Source of the DNA: Channallabes apus
Lineage: Eukaryota > Chordata > Actinopteri > Siluriformes > Clariidae
Length of the DNA stretch: 64,000 nt
NCBI GenBank assembly: GCA_030522415.1
Contig: CM060127.1
Location: 13,746,646-13,810,645 of the forward strand
Direction of reading: 5' to 3'
The translations under genes were made by a program, and so were the position numbers. Shown piece by piece: positions 45,301 through 54,384 of this stretch. Numbering within the stretch: position 1 is the first letter of the stretch; each line of letters opens with the position of its first letter. The notes under the pieces are model-generated. The model searched no databases and was not told where the DNA came from. It saw only the letters and a program-made list of their open reading frames with translations.

Positions 45301-46344
45301 GTTAAAAACAGTCTGGGGAATAACAGTAACATCCGCACCAGTGTCCAGTTTAAACGTGATGTTTTTTTCCATTACACATATGTCCACTGTCCATGCATCA
45401 GCATTTGATGTCACAGAGCCAAGAAAGAAACCGTTCTCTTCCTCCTCTATGCCGAATACAGCTTTGCCTGTGAAACATACACGCTGGTAATGTCCTTTTT
45501 TTCCGCAGGAATGACACTTTGCATCTTTAGCTGGACACTCATGCTTTGGGTGAAGCGTACCACCACATTTATTGCACTGGGAACTTTTTGAATGCCTAAT
45601 ATGATAGTTGTGTGTTTTTGTCCCAAAACTTTTGGTTTTACCAAATTTGGGCTTTTCTTTTTGTTGTCTGCCTTTAGATACAATGTCCACAGAGCTAACA
45701 TCTGTCTTTACCCCAAAGGCATCACTCCTCAACATGCTTTGCTGCTTTTTAATCTCCTCGGATTGTCTAGCCATGTTGATAGCTTTTTCCAGGTCCAAGC
45801 CTTTTTCCATTTGCATACGTTCAGATAACCTCGTATCAGCCAACCCTACTACAATCCTGTCTCTTATGAGCTCATCGTGCAATGTCCCATAGTTGCAATG
45901 CTCTGCTAATGCATACAGGGCTGTGACAAATGCATCAACTGTCTCATTAGGTCCTTGCTTACGCATGTTAAATCGTGCACGCTCGTAAACAATGTTCTTT
46001 TTCACTACAAAGAAAGAGTGAAAGCCGTCTTTCACTTTATCGTATCGACACTGGTCGGCGTCACTGAGCTGCAAGCTCCTCAAAACGTCATCAGCCTCAT
46101 CTCCCATACAATAAATCAGCGTGTTCACCTGATGCTCGTCGGAAGACGCTGTCAAGTTGCTCGCTTGGCGGAACCTCTCGAATCTCCGAATCCATTTTGT
46201 CCACTCGTGCGGCTTGGAAAAGTCAAACGGCTCTGGTGGCTGAATATTAAACGTAGCGCTGGGTGTGCTAGCCATTCTGCTAACTACTTCCTCGCTTAGC
46301 TCGTCTCCGCTGTCGGACATTAAATCGCAAAAAAGTATCCTCAC
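42379..46344 (-). CDS. Gag-Pol polyprotein of the intact Gypsy (Mag-like) element
   Basis: A 1321-codon uninterrupted frame encoding the whole replication machinery. N-terminal Gag (about 30-230) has the Ty3-type capsid core (HEWTKWIRRFERFRQAS). Two adjacent zinc knuckles, CNKCGGTLHPKHEC and CHSCGKKGHYQRVC, lie at about 257-292. Protease has LDTGADVT (about 333). RT covers about 470-640 with FSKLDANMGFWQI and active site HIDDI (about 608). RNase H covers about 750-860 (SADASSYGLGG, LETDHKPLI). Integrase has an HHCC finger (about 978-1018, ending CRTCIGE), then catalytic Asp in LGADLFVLG, Asp in LMSDNGPQF (about 1098) and Glu in SNGEAERAVQ (about 1131). The C-terminal tail has SPGDQVWV and no chromodomain. 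Gag and Pol are fused without a frameshift. Internal Met codons (MSDSGDEL, MASTPSAT) are alternative starts. All catalytic residues are present, so it could be functional. Confidence 0.95.
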   Translation of the reverse strand: MRILFCDLMSDSGDELSEEVVSRMASTPSATFNIQPPEPFDFSKPHEWTKWIRRFERFRQASNLTASSDEHQVNTLIYCMGDEADDVLRSLQLSDADQCRYDKVKDGFHSFFVVKKNIVYERARFNMRKQGPNETVDAFVTALYALAEHCNYGTLHDELIRDRIVVGLADTRLSERMQMEKGLDLEKAINMARQSEEIKKQQSMLRSDAFGVKTDVSSVDIVSKGRQQKEKPKFGKTKSFGTKTHNYHIRHSKSSQCNKCGGTLHPKHECPAKDAKCHSCGKKGHYQRVCFTGKAVFGIEEEENGFFLGSVTSNADAWTVDICVMEKNITFKLDTGADVTVIPQTVFNNLFCGTEQPVLQNPEKPLFGPGRIPLEVAGFTRLKLTIGKKQSTEKVYVVRKLSTPLLGLPAIVALGLLIRVDAINMETIKAHFPKLCSGLGEVQQPYTIKLKPGAVPFSLKTPRRIPLPLLGKVKEELQRMEKLSVIRRVEEPTDWCAGIVVVPKKDGKVRLCVDLTGLNVYVCREKYILPSVEQSLGMLAGATMFSKLDANMGFWQIPLTEGSAKYTTFITPFGRFCFNRLPFGIASAPEHFQCRMAEITEGLEGVVCHIDDILIWGRDQVEHDTRLRSVLQRLEKAGITLNVDKCELSRDKVGFLGHIISVEGICPDPKKTEAVMNMDVPTNVSELRSFLGMVNQLGKFIPQLAEKDKPLRDLLSKKNCWVWGVDQATAFQTLKSELSSPPVLAIYDPNSDIKVSADASSYGLGGVLLQKVGEGWKPVAYASRSLTPTEQRYAQVEKEALGLTWACERFKDFLLGKHFCLETDHKPLISLLGAQALDLLPPRIQRFRMRLMRYSYSIQHVPGKSLWTADTLSRSPVTSSMSSEELELMESTNIYVDCIIKGIPASSTYLDNLREQLKADSVCSRVMTLCMEGWPAHARQESVLKSYWSERATLTVKHGLLLKDTRLVIPSAMRNDVLAKLHDGHQGVVKCKERARQSVWWPGLSQQVNEMVLNCRTCIGERQNHKEPLISTECPERPWQKLGADLFVLGRKIYLLVIDYYSRYVEIANVAHTKSIDIINHLKSIFARHGIPEILMSDNGPQFSGQAFVSFADSYGFKHVTSSPKFPQSNGEAERAVQTVKNLLKKAADPYLALLAYRATPLQNGYSPAQLLMGRRLRTTVPVLPSRLDPSLPDHEVLFQKEKEKRMSDATNYNRRHRVLPLNGLSPGDQVWVTDEKSSGTVLHKHSTPRSYWVDLPQGVLRRNRQHLIPLHTSPQQETSEPAPEQAPMPSPMVPTVLPTKTSPLRTRYGRAVVKPKRLNL

Positions 46345-46397
46345 TTTTTTTTTTTTTTTTTTTTTGCAGACTTTTCACTGTTCCGACGTGGTTTTCA

Positions 46398-46414
46398 CAG
46401 CACTTCTGACACCA
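46398..46414 (-). promoter_or_regulatory. tRNA-type primer-binding site
   Basis: Minus-strand TGGTGTCAGAAGTGCTG directly follows the 5' LTR. From memory the tRNA-Leu acceptor end would pair with most of the first 14 bases with one mismatch; the tRNA identity should be treated as likely, not certain. Confidence 0.65.
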
Positions 46415-46611
46415 TGTCGTGTTCTTCTTACGAATAAAAGAAGGTCAACACTCTTGGTAACTCACAATAACTTTTATTTACTTAACAGTCCACCGTAGCC
46501 CGTAACTGATCACCTGTCTCTCCCTTACTCCCCTTCCGGTCTCCCCCCCTTCAGGCATCCGTGTGCAACAACATCCCTGTAATATTACCAATAACTTTCA
46601 CAAATACCACA
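46415..46611 (-). repeat. 5' LTR of the intact Gypsy element
   Basis: 197 bp, starts (minus) TGTGGTATTTGTG and ends GAACACGACA. The minus-strand TTTTATTCGTAAGAAG near its end may supply a polyadenylation context. Confidence 0.95.
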
Positions 46612-46878
46612 ACAAACATGCAAAAGAACAAGAAATCAGGAGGGGGGCAAATAGTTTTTCATACCACTGTATGTGGCTGTTACCAGGTTTTGCTTATTAT
46701 GTTCTGATGCTATTTCCTGTACACAATAGAAGAACACTTTGTATATATGTTATGGTGTTGGTTATGTTATATAAGGTATACATATGCTTTTCTTTTCGTT
46801 TTTCTTTTATTTTATTTGTTGTTGTAAAAAAATGAGAAAACAATGAAAAAAATATTATAAAAAAAAAATCAGGGTCTC

Positions 46879-47863
46879 CCACAATTTTACTACAGAACCA
46901 CCAAGTTGTCTTGTGAGAGAGTTGGAAAAAGTTTTAAGTCTAAAGAAGGACCTGTAAGGAAGGCTCAGGTGAATGGATAGGAGGCATATGCAATAGGTTT
47001 CCATAACTACTGTACTCAACATCTACAGTACAATGCATAAACAGGCTGGGATCAAATACAGAAGGAAAAATATTTCATGAACAAGGTAACAGTAACCAGG
47101 GAAACAAGTGGACGTAACACACTGTACTACTGTATATTCAAACTATACACACAAGAAGGGCTAATCCAAAACAGACATACGGTACGTGTTAATCAGAACA
47201 TAAACAATGACTCTTGCACAATGTTTATATTCTGATTACAAGGAGGAAGGGTCTCAAGAAAATGTGGGCAATTGCAGCTTGGTGCCAGTCCACTGAATGA
47301 TCCTGAGTAAGTGTTTCAGTGATGCAATTAGAGATTAAAATATCACATGATTTCAGTATAAATTCACAAATTCCTTAAAAATTCCCTAAGTTCATTAGAG
47401 AACATACTTTTGCAATAAGCATCATTACAACAAATGTTCTGTAAGTTTATTATGAGACATTAGTCAAGGACAAGGTATCCCAGATGTTTAACATCACTCA
47501 GCGTGACATTAAATTTATCCTTTGTTAAAAATAAATAAATAAAGCTCAACTCATAGAATACATTTGTAAGAGAAGAAACCAAAACCCAACAGATAACGTT
47601 CTTCACAAGGTTACCACCATAATGCTTCATACAGATCTCAGGATGATGAGGAAATTCGGGTTTCTGATATAAAAGGCACATTTTGGTTTTAAAGAATAAT
47701 TCTCATCACACAACATGAAAACAGACAAATGGGATGTCACAGTTTTTTTTTCCATAATACAAGACATAACGTCTGTAATCTGGTAAAGCAAAGTGTCTGT
47801 TAAACAGGTGTTTCTGAATGTATGGACATCAGTCAGTCATTTATCCTCTATGTTGCTATTGCT
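46879..47863. other. Spacer
   Basis: Begins with the downstream half of the old repeat split by the L1 (to about 46920). No gene or other element recognised. Confidence 0.4.
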
Positions 47864-48545
47864 ATTCTTACAAGCCTCGGAATCTATGGAACAGCGAGGC
47901 AATGGTTTGCTTCTTATCTAGAAGATAGGTCATATGAGGTGACATGGAGGGGATCCACATCTGCCCCACACGGATTCTCTACTGGTGTCCCACAGGGCTC
48001 AGTACTTGGTCCTCTTCTGTTCTACCTCTATACCCGGTCTCTTGGTAAGGTCATATAATCACAAGTATTTTCATACCATTGCTATGCAGATGACGCACAA
48101 CTTATCTCATTTCCACTCGGATCTTAGCATGTCTGGCAGACATCTCATCCTGGATGGAAGCTGATCAGCTTAAGATCAATCTGAGTAAAACCGAACTGCT
48201 GTTCATCCTTGGTGACTCATCCCAAGGTCAAGACCTTGTGATATCCCTGGACACAATCTTGGGCTAACCGTGGCCAATCGTCTGTCATTTTCCCCACACA
48301 CTGCTAACCTTACTCGCTCTTGTTGATTTCTTCTTTACAACATCAGAAAAATCCGCCCATTTCTTTCTTCACAGGCTACTCAGGTGCTTGTTCAGTCCCT
48401 TGTTATTTCAAGACTGGATTACTGCAACTCACTCCTGGCAGGTCTGCCTCTGTTCACGAGTCATCCTCTGCCATCGTCCGCACACACCTCCAAAAAAACT
48501 AAACAAACAAACAAACAAACAAACAAAAACCTCTTTTCAGTTGTG
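47864..48545 (+). pseudogene. Degraded L2-type LINE reverse transcriptase fragment
   Basis: The first part reads GTARQWFASYLEDRSYEVTWRG and HGFSTGVPQGSVLGPLLFYLY. In shifted frames there follow CYADDAQLI (about 48084), SWMEADQLKINLSKTELLF and [14 protein letters not shown] (about 48408). These are the RT palm and downstream region of L2-like elements. Many frameshifts. An AAAC tetranucleotide run (48502-48528) interrupts the C-terminal region. Confidence 0.8.
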
Positions 48546-50012
48546 TTTGACTGATGCCACTTAGTTAGTAATCTAGTAACCCAGTGTTAGTATATACAGT
48601 ATCCAGTGACGTTAACTTTAAAGCCCTTTTTGTAAGATTTAGATTAACTCAAAATTTACCTTTGTTCTTGACTCAAAGCACTGACTTTGGCATAAACCTG
48701 AAAGGCAAAGCATCATCTTAACTAATGGTAATTGGTGTTCTGATATGCAGCTGGAAATGTGCTCATTCTTCACCTTAAAACTGACATACAGTATTGGATA
48801 TATCATGTTCCGATTCACCCAGTAGTCTTGATACTGTGCTTATACTGCACACTTTGGGCAGAGGTTAATAGTCCAGTGTAAAAGTCTTGTAATCAAGACG
48901 AACTGTAATTGTTACTGTAACTCAGTTTGTCTTTATTTTTTTCTATATCCTTGTGCTTAGTGTTTTTTGACATACTTATTACTGCAGATAAATAATGCAG
49001 CATTACACCTAACTCTAGACTTAACCTCGATAAAAACATGATTGTTTTAGGTAAATGATCGAAGCATTTAATATTTCTGATAAAGGAAATGTTTGATGGA
49101 TTTTATTACTGTTTGTTTTACCATGTAATTATAATAAAGCATAATAATAATAATAAGAAGAAGAATTGTAAGAGCCATATTGTACTTTATGAATTTGTTG
49201 TTGTGTTTATTTTATTGCATTTTATTGTACTTTAAAGTTTATCAGTTATTCATTTAGCATTAGGCTATTATTTAAGCATCCCTTTATGACAACTGTATTG
49301 TGTGTAATGTCTGTGATGTCATTCCACTGTTACACGTAGTTGCATGTCTATGTCACTGTAAAAAAGTTCAGTTCTTGATGCGGAATTGTGGAGACACAAG
49401 CTTTTGACCGTAAGCCAACTTAAGCTACAGATACAGCAAATAGGTTGTTGTAAAAGTAAGAAACCGTAAGCTACCTTAAGTTACCGTAAGGCTAATGTAA
49501 TCTAACGTAAGCTAAAAGATACAGCAAACATATTGTTGTAAACGTGACCTACAGATACAGCGATTGTGTTGTTGTAACTACAGTGGATTTACTCACGACA
49601 ACTGTACGAAGTGTTGAATCTTTGATGGTGGAAAAATAAACGAGAGACAAAGAAATCATCGGACTTCCGTTTTTGTGAGTAAATAATCAAACCAAAGATA
49701 CGCGTCAAAACATGTGTAATAAAATTACCGCAAGAACAATAATAATAATAATAAATGAATAAATAAATAAATAAATAAATAATTTTTTTAGCACATTTGA
49801 AATATGTGAAATAATTAGCCAATTACATCATAAAGTTAGTTAGAGGTAACAGAGTAAACATAACACATCGGTCACAAACAATAACCAAGAATGATGTCTT
49901 ATCACAGAATCTGATTGCAAGCGATCACATCCAAGACAAATGCCAAACAATCCATCCCGGCTGACCACTTGACTGAAATGCCCGAGATGGATCTTTATTC
50001 CAGGCCTAGACA
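48546..50012. other. Spacer with a short-period degenerate repeat
   Basis: 49400-49600 contains three copies of AGATACAGC followed by TTGTTGTAA at about 90- and 35-bp spacing, and several CCGTAAGCTA/CCTTAAG words. 49740-49784 is an AATA/ATAA run. No gene seen. Confidence 0.45.
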
Positions 50013-50371
50013 CCCAGATAGCAGAACAACATTGAATCATCGTTGAATCAACATTAAAGCATCAACCAACTTGTCATTGAATCAATGTTGAAATTTCAAT
50101 GTTAAACGTTGATTTTTCATCAGGTTTGCACCTTGAAATAATGTTATTTCAATGATGAAAAATAGATCAAGATGGGCATAAAATCAATGTTTGTTCAACG
50201 TAAATTCAATCACTTATTTTACATTGAATCAACATTGAATCAACATTGAAGCAATTATAGTTTAGTCTTGCTTTATGAACAGCAGGATTCTATGACAGTA
50301 AATCATGTCCGTTTTGATTTATTTCTTTAAATCAGAGACCATGTAGGGCTGAAAAGCTTTTTTTTTTTCAA

Positions 50372-50926
50372 CCCTGGAGAACCCATGGGGTCATATTTGA
50401 CCCAGACTTTTATTTCATCGTCATATTCAACCCACACACCAAAGTAAAGATTTCTTTTTGCATTACAACCCAGTGTGCCCTATGTGAACCCATAACACTG
50501 ACATTTAGTGGTAACTGACTGAACTAACCTGATTTTTTTCACATCAAACATGGCTGCTACTGTGCTTTTTATTTGGTGATATAAAAGCTGATGCCAGTGT
50601 TTTTAGTTCCTGCCTTAGAACAAAATTTTATGTGCATAGTCATTGATGAAAAGTTAAAATCAATAAATATATTTTGAAATGAGAATCTGGTCTTTCCTTA
50701 CTAAGAAAGAACTCCTGCCTTTATGTCATGAGTGAAAGTTACCAGTTGGTCAAACATATTGGATATCCCAAGGGGTCATATATGACCCATGTCATTACAT
50801 GTACAGTAGTAGGAAAGGGTTAATTTTTAAAAAACACCTGTTTTAGGGTTCACTGGGTCTGTATCATCATTTCAGCCAAAGGAGATAAATTTCCTATTAG
50901 GATAAGGTGGTCTGGGTTTTCCAGGG
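50372..50926. mobile_element. piggyBac-type MITE
   Basis: Ends CCCTGGAGAACCC and (reverse) CCCTGGAAAACCC are flanked on the right by TTAA (50927-50930) and on the left by TCAA (50368-50371), a mutated TTAA. GGTCATATTTGACCC and GGTCATATATGACCC subterminal palindromes occur near both ends. No coding capacity in 555 bp. Confidence 0.75.
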
Positions 50927-51114
50927 TTAAACAAAAAAGTCAGTAACTCAACATCCTTCAGTTTACATGTAAACATATTTATGCTCCATACCCATTTAAA
51001 CAGGAAGTAACATCACAATTACAATAAAACAACTATATAATAAAACACACTACAATTTACATACAAATTATTATAAACTGGATGACAAAATGAGTTTTTA
51101 GAAGAGAACTTGTA

Positions 51115-52455
51115 GAGTGATATCGCGGACAATATTCAAATGCAATTGCAAATTGCAATTGCGTTTCCCAGATGTGGACGCACAAAGTGTGCCATAATTC
51201 AAATGCAATTGCAAACTTTGCATTACCGTTTGCTGATTCGCCTTCGTGAGCGCACACTGACTGCCAAATTTCAAATGAAAAAACAAAGTCCATTTGCATT
51301 TGTATTTCCCAGGTCTTACACGTCATGAGTCTGTCATATTTAAACAGCAAAATCAATCACCACGTTTGCTTTTTCACTCTCTGCGTCAAGCCGGCCAAAA
51401 TTCAAACGCAATCGCTAATCCATTTGCAATTGCATTTCCAACACGTTACACAGAAACCTGTCAATCAGCGTCAGGGGCGGGTCTATACTGTGGGGCGGGA
51501 TTGTATGGGGAGTGACGTCACTCGCAGTCGCCGACCAAGAGGGGGATATTTGAGCACTGGAGGTGAACCGAGATTATCTCATTTGTTTATCAAGAAATAA
51601 ACACACAAAAATGACAAATCGCATATTTTCTTGCTCTGGAGTGGACAGAGAAGTTTTTACAAATAAAAATATTTTTAGATCTTCTCCTGTTACAGCCTGC
51701 TGGAGCTAAATCTTTCAGAAACGCTGCGTTCCGGTGTTATGCGCTAAAATGCCCCCCTGCCACTGATTGCACCCCCACAAAATCTCTGTCAAGTCTATTA
51801 GGACATCACAATCAAAAATTCATATTATTATTATCAAATATATTATGAGTATTATCAAATATATTATTACTATTATAATTAACCATAAGCACGTGCCATT
51901 AAGCACGTGACATGGAAATTAAGACACATAATACAAATTCTCATATAATGTTTATTTTGTGGCACATTTAATTTGCAGGGGTTTGCCACATAATACAAAA
52001 ATGTTTACACTAAACAAATATTGTTTATGATGAAGAATTACACGAAGCGATTTTTATTATAAATAAGAAATATAAAAATATACATGTATATGAAAAAAAA
52101 TATATAATTAATATATTTTCCCCCTATACTACATGTGTTTTTTTTTATATATCTTATTTTATAATCAAAGTCGTTTGGTGCAATTTGTAAATCATAAACA
52201 TATTAATTTATGTTGTAATATAATATTTGATAGAGGTTATGTTGGGAGGGGCAATCCGTGGCAGGGAGGCATTTCAGCGCATAACACCGGTACGCAGCGT
52301 TTCTGAAAGATTTATCTCCAGCAGGCTGTAACAGGAGAAGATCTACAAATATTTTTATTTGTAAAAACTTCTCTGTCCACTCCGGAGCACATATGGGAAA
52401 CGCAACTGCAAATGCAATTTGCAATTGCATTTGAATATTGTCCGCGATATCGCTC
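51115..52455. mobile_element. Foldback-like TIR element with GCAATTGCA repeats
   Basis: Ends GAGTGATATCGCGGACAATA and (reverse) GAGCGATATCGCGGACAATA. The inverted similarity continues past the termini (AATTGCAAATTGCA) and resumes at 51630-51775 versus 52390-52240 (GTGGACAGAGAAGTTTTTAC, GATCTTCTCCTGTTACAGCC), so each arm is well over 200 bp. The left arm has about 450 extra bases with further TTCAAATGCAATTGCAAA copies (51195, 51400). The centre (51800-52200) is AT-rich. No transposase. Confidence 0.7.
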
Positions 52456-52689
52456 CATAAGAACTATTAGAAGAGATTGTTAATTCTGAATTCATAAAAC
52501 AGAATCTAACTGCCAAGAGAAGAGACTGGAACCATAATATAAAAATGGCAGCCTGCCTCAGCAAAATTCAGTCAAATGCAAATAGAAACAACCAAGTCAG
52601 AAACACAACAGATGACTGAAACATTATTCGTAAGTTGAAATGTATTTACTCAGCAAAACAGATAATAAGACATGAGTCTGAACTTATGG

Positions 52690-52829
52690 TTTTCCACCAC
52701 GAGCAATTCCCCCCAGCCGTTCTGGGGCATAACGAAGCCATTTCTGAACTGTTGAAGCAAAGAAACTCTGTGGCCTCCTTTTCTTCAGCTTTCAGCTGTT
52801 GTTGTAGTAGTGCATCTAAAGAATGAAAA
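52690..52829 (-). other. Candidate 3' exon of a decayed transposon gene
   Basis: Minus strand: a pyrimidine-rich TTGTTTGTTTTTCATTCTTTAG acceptor-like tract is cut short here as TTTTTCATTCTTTAG at about 52845-52823. It is followed by frames reading ALLQQQLKAEEKEATEFLCF or, in another phase, ASTVQKWLRYAPERLGGIA ending at a stop. I do not recognise either. It lies within the 50-58.8 kb element. Confidence 0.2.
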
Positions 52830-53018
52830 ACAAACAAAAGGTTAGAACTATACAATGCTCTAAAAACTTGGAGTGGTAGTTGTTTATGAATGACAGAAGG
52901 TGGGTCCTAAATTTTTGGAAATGTGACTTTTACAAATGTACAGATATGCAACATATGTTTTGAAATGTCCTACAATCTTCCATAGATACAATGCACACAT
53001 TAGATTTTTTTTAATATA

Positions 53019-54384
53019 CAGGTCCTTCTCAAAAAATTAGCATATTGTGATAAAGTTCATTATTTTCTGTAATGTACTGATAAACATTAGACTTTCATAT
53101 ATTTTAGATTCATTACACACAAACTGAAGTAGTTCAAGCCTTTTATTGTTTTAATATTGATGATTGTGGCATACAGCTCATGAAAACCCAAAATCCCTAT
53201 CTCAAAAAATTAGCATATTTCATCCGACCAATAAAAGAAGTGTTTTTAATACAAAAGTCAACCTTCAAATAATTATGTTCAGTTCTGCACTCAATACTTG
53301 GTCGGGAATCCTTCTGCAGATTCTTGTGTCTCTCAACTTTCTCTTCACAATATCCCACAGATTCTCTATGGGGTTCAGGTCAGGAGAGTTGGCAGGCCAA
53401 TTGAGCACAGTAATACCATGGTCAGTAAACCATTTACCAGTGGTTTTGGCACTGTGAGCAGGTGCCAGGTCGTGCTGAAAAATGAAATCTTCATCTCCAT
53501 AAAGCTTTTCAGCAGATGGAAGCATGAAGTGCTCCAAAATCTCCTGATAGCTAGCTGCATTGACCCTGCCCTTGATAAAACACAGTGGACCAACACCAGC
53601 AGCTGACATGGCTCCCCAGACCATCACTGACTGTGGGTACTTGACACTGGACTTCAGGCATTTTGGCATTTCCCTCTCCTCAGTCGTCCTCCAGACTCTG
53701 GCACCTTGATTTCCCAATGACATGCAAAATTTGCAACCTGTAGCCCATTTCCTGCACACGCCTGTTCACCGTGGCTCTGGATGTTTCTACTCCAGACTCA
53801 GTCCACTGCTTCCGCAGGTCCCCCAAGGTCTGGAATCGGTCCTTCTCCACAATCTTCCTCAGGGCCCGGTCACCTCTTCTCGTTGTGCAGCGTTTTCTGC
53901 CACACTTTTTCCTTCCCACAGACTTCCCACTGAGGTGCCTTGATACAGCACTCTGGGAACAGCCTATTCGTTCAGAAATTTCTTTGTGTCTTACCCTCTT
54001 GCTTGAGGGTGTCAATGATGGCCTTCTGGACAGCAGTCAGGTCGGCAGTCTTACCCATGATTGCGGTTTTGAGTAATGAACCAGGCTGGGAGTTTTTAAA
54101 AGCCTCAGGAATCTTTTGCAGGTCTTTAGAGTTAATTAGTTGATTCAGATGATTAGGTTAATAGCTCGTTTAGAGAACCTTTTCATGATATGCTAATTTT
54201 TTGAGATAGGGATTTTGGGTTTTCATGAGCTGTATGCCACAATCATCAATATTAAAACAATAAAAGGCTTGAACTACTTCAGTTGTGTGTAATGAATCTA
54301 AAATATATGAAAGTCTAATGTTTATCAGTACATTACAGAAAATAATGAACATCACAATATGCTAATTTTTTTTAGAAGGACCTG
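53019..54384 (-). mobile_element. Tc1-like transposon, deletion-derivative copy 2, complete ends
   Basis: TA flanks (53017-53018, 54385-54386). Ends CAGGTCCTTCTCAAAAAATT and (reverse) CAGGTCCTTCTAAAAAAAAT. Terminal repeats are about 200 bp with the motif CTCAAAAAATTAGCATAT present twice per end (53028 and 53201 on the left), an IR/DR structure. It carries a transposase pseudogene on the minus strand and is the reference for the split copy at 25550-28424. Confidence 0.92.
53265..54057 (-). pseudogene. Tc1 transposase, internally deleted
   Basis: Minus strand: MGKTADL-like start near 54057, then after a frameshift KEISERIGCSQSAVSRHLSG (helix-turn-helix), GRKKCGRKRC, EKDRFQTLGDLRKQWTES. At about 53735 MGYRLQ or, in the other phase, CKFCMSLGNQGARVW shows that the stretch holding the first catalytic Asp has been removed. 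Then KCLKSSVKYPQSVMVWGAMSA, FIFQHDLAPAHSAK (second Asp) and SPDLNPIENLWD (Glu); 34 residues separate Asp and Glu. The C-terminus after DTR is replaced by a short CRRIPDQVLSAE tail. Cannot be catalytic. Confidence 0.88.

Larger units (their letters stand above)
41860..46611 (-). mobile_element. Intact Ty3/Gypsy LTR retrotransposon (Mag-like lineage)
   Basis: 4752 bp, minus orientation, 197-bp LTRs at both ends, 5-bp TSD ACAAA (41855-41859 and 46612-46616) inside the Tc1 element. One long gag-pol frame. The primer-binding site after the 5' LTR (minus strand, from 46414) reads TGGTGTCAGAAGTG, starting with TGG as tRNA-primed elements do and resembling the 3' end of a tRNA-Leu. A purine tract GAAAGGGGAGA lies just before the 3' LTR. 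No chromodomain. Confidence 0.95.
40292..46669 (+). mobile_element. Tc1-like transposon inserted in the L1, host of the Gypsy element
   Basis: TA (40290-40291 and 46670-46671) flanks ends CAGTGGTGTGAAAAAC and GTTTTTCATACCACTG. Each end has a second inner copy of the terminal motif (GTGTGAAAAAGTGATTGCCC near 40486; CAATTACTTTTTCACACAG near 41705), the IR/DR arrangement of Sleeping Beauty-like elements. Without the 4757-bp Gypsy insertion (element plus TSD) the transposon is about 1.6 kb with one transposase gene carrying a single frameshift. Confidence 0.93.
35766..46865 (+). mobile_element. L1-clade LINE, 5' truncated, host of a nested Tc1 and Gypsy
   Basis: The direct repeat AAATCAGGGTCTC occurs at 35753-35765 and again after the poly-A tail (46866-46878), defining the insertion. 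The element holds the end of ORF1, an AP-endonuclease/RT ORF2 and an A-rich tail (TATTATAAAAAAAA). Excluding the 6.4 kb insertion the LINE is about 4.7 kb. ORF2 is broken by several frameshifts, a stop, and the Tc1 insertion at 40290-40291. Confidence 0.9.
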
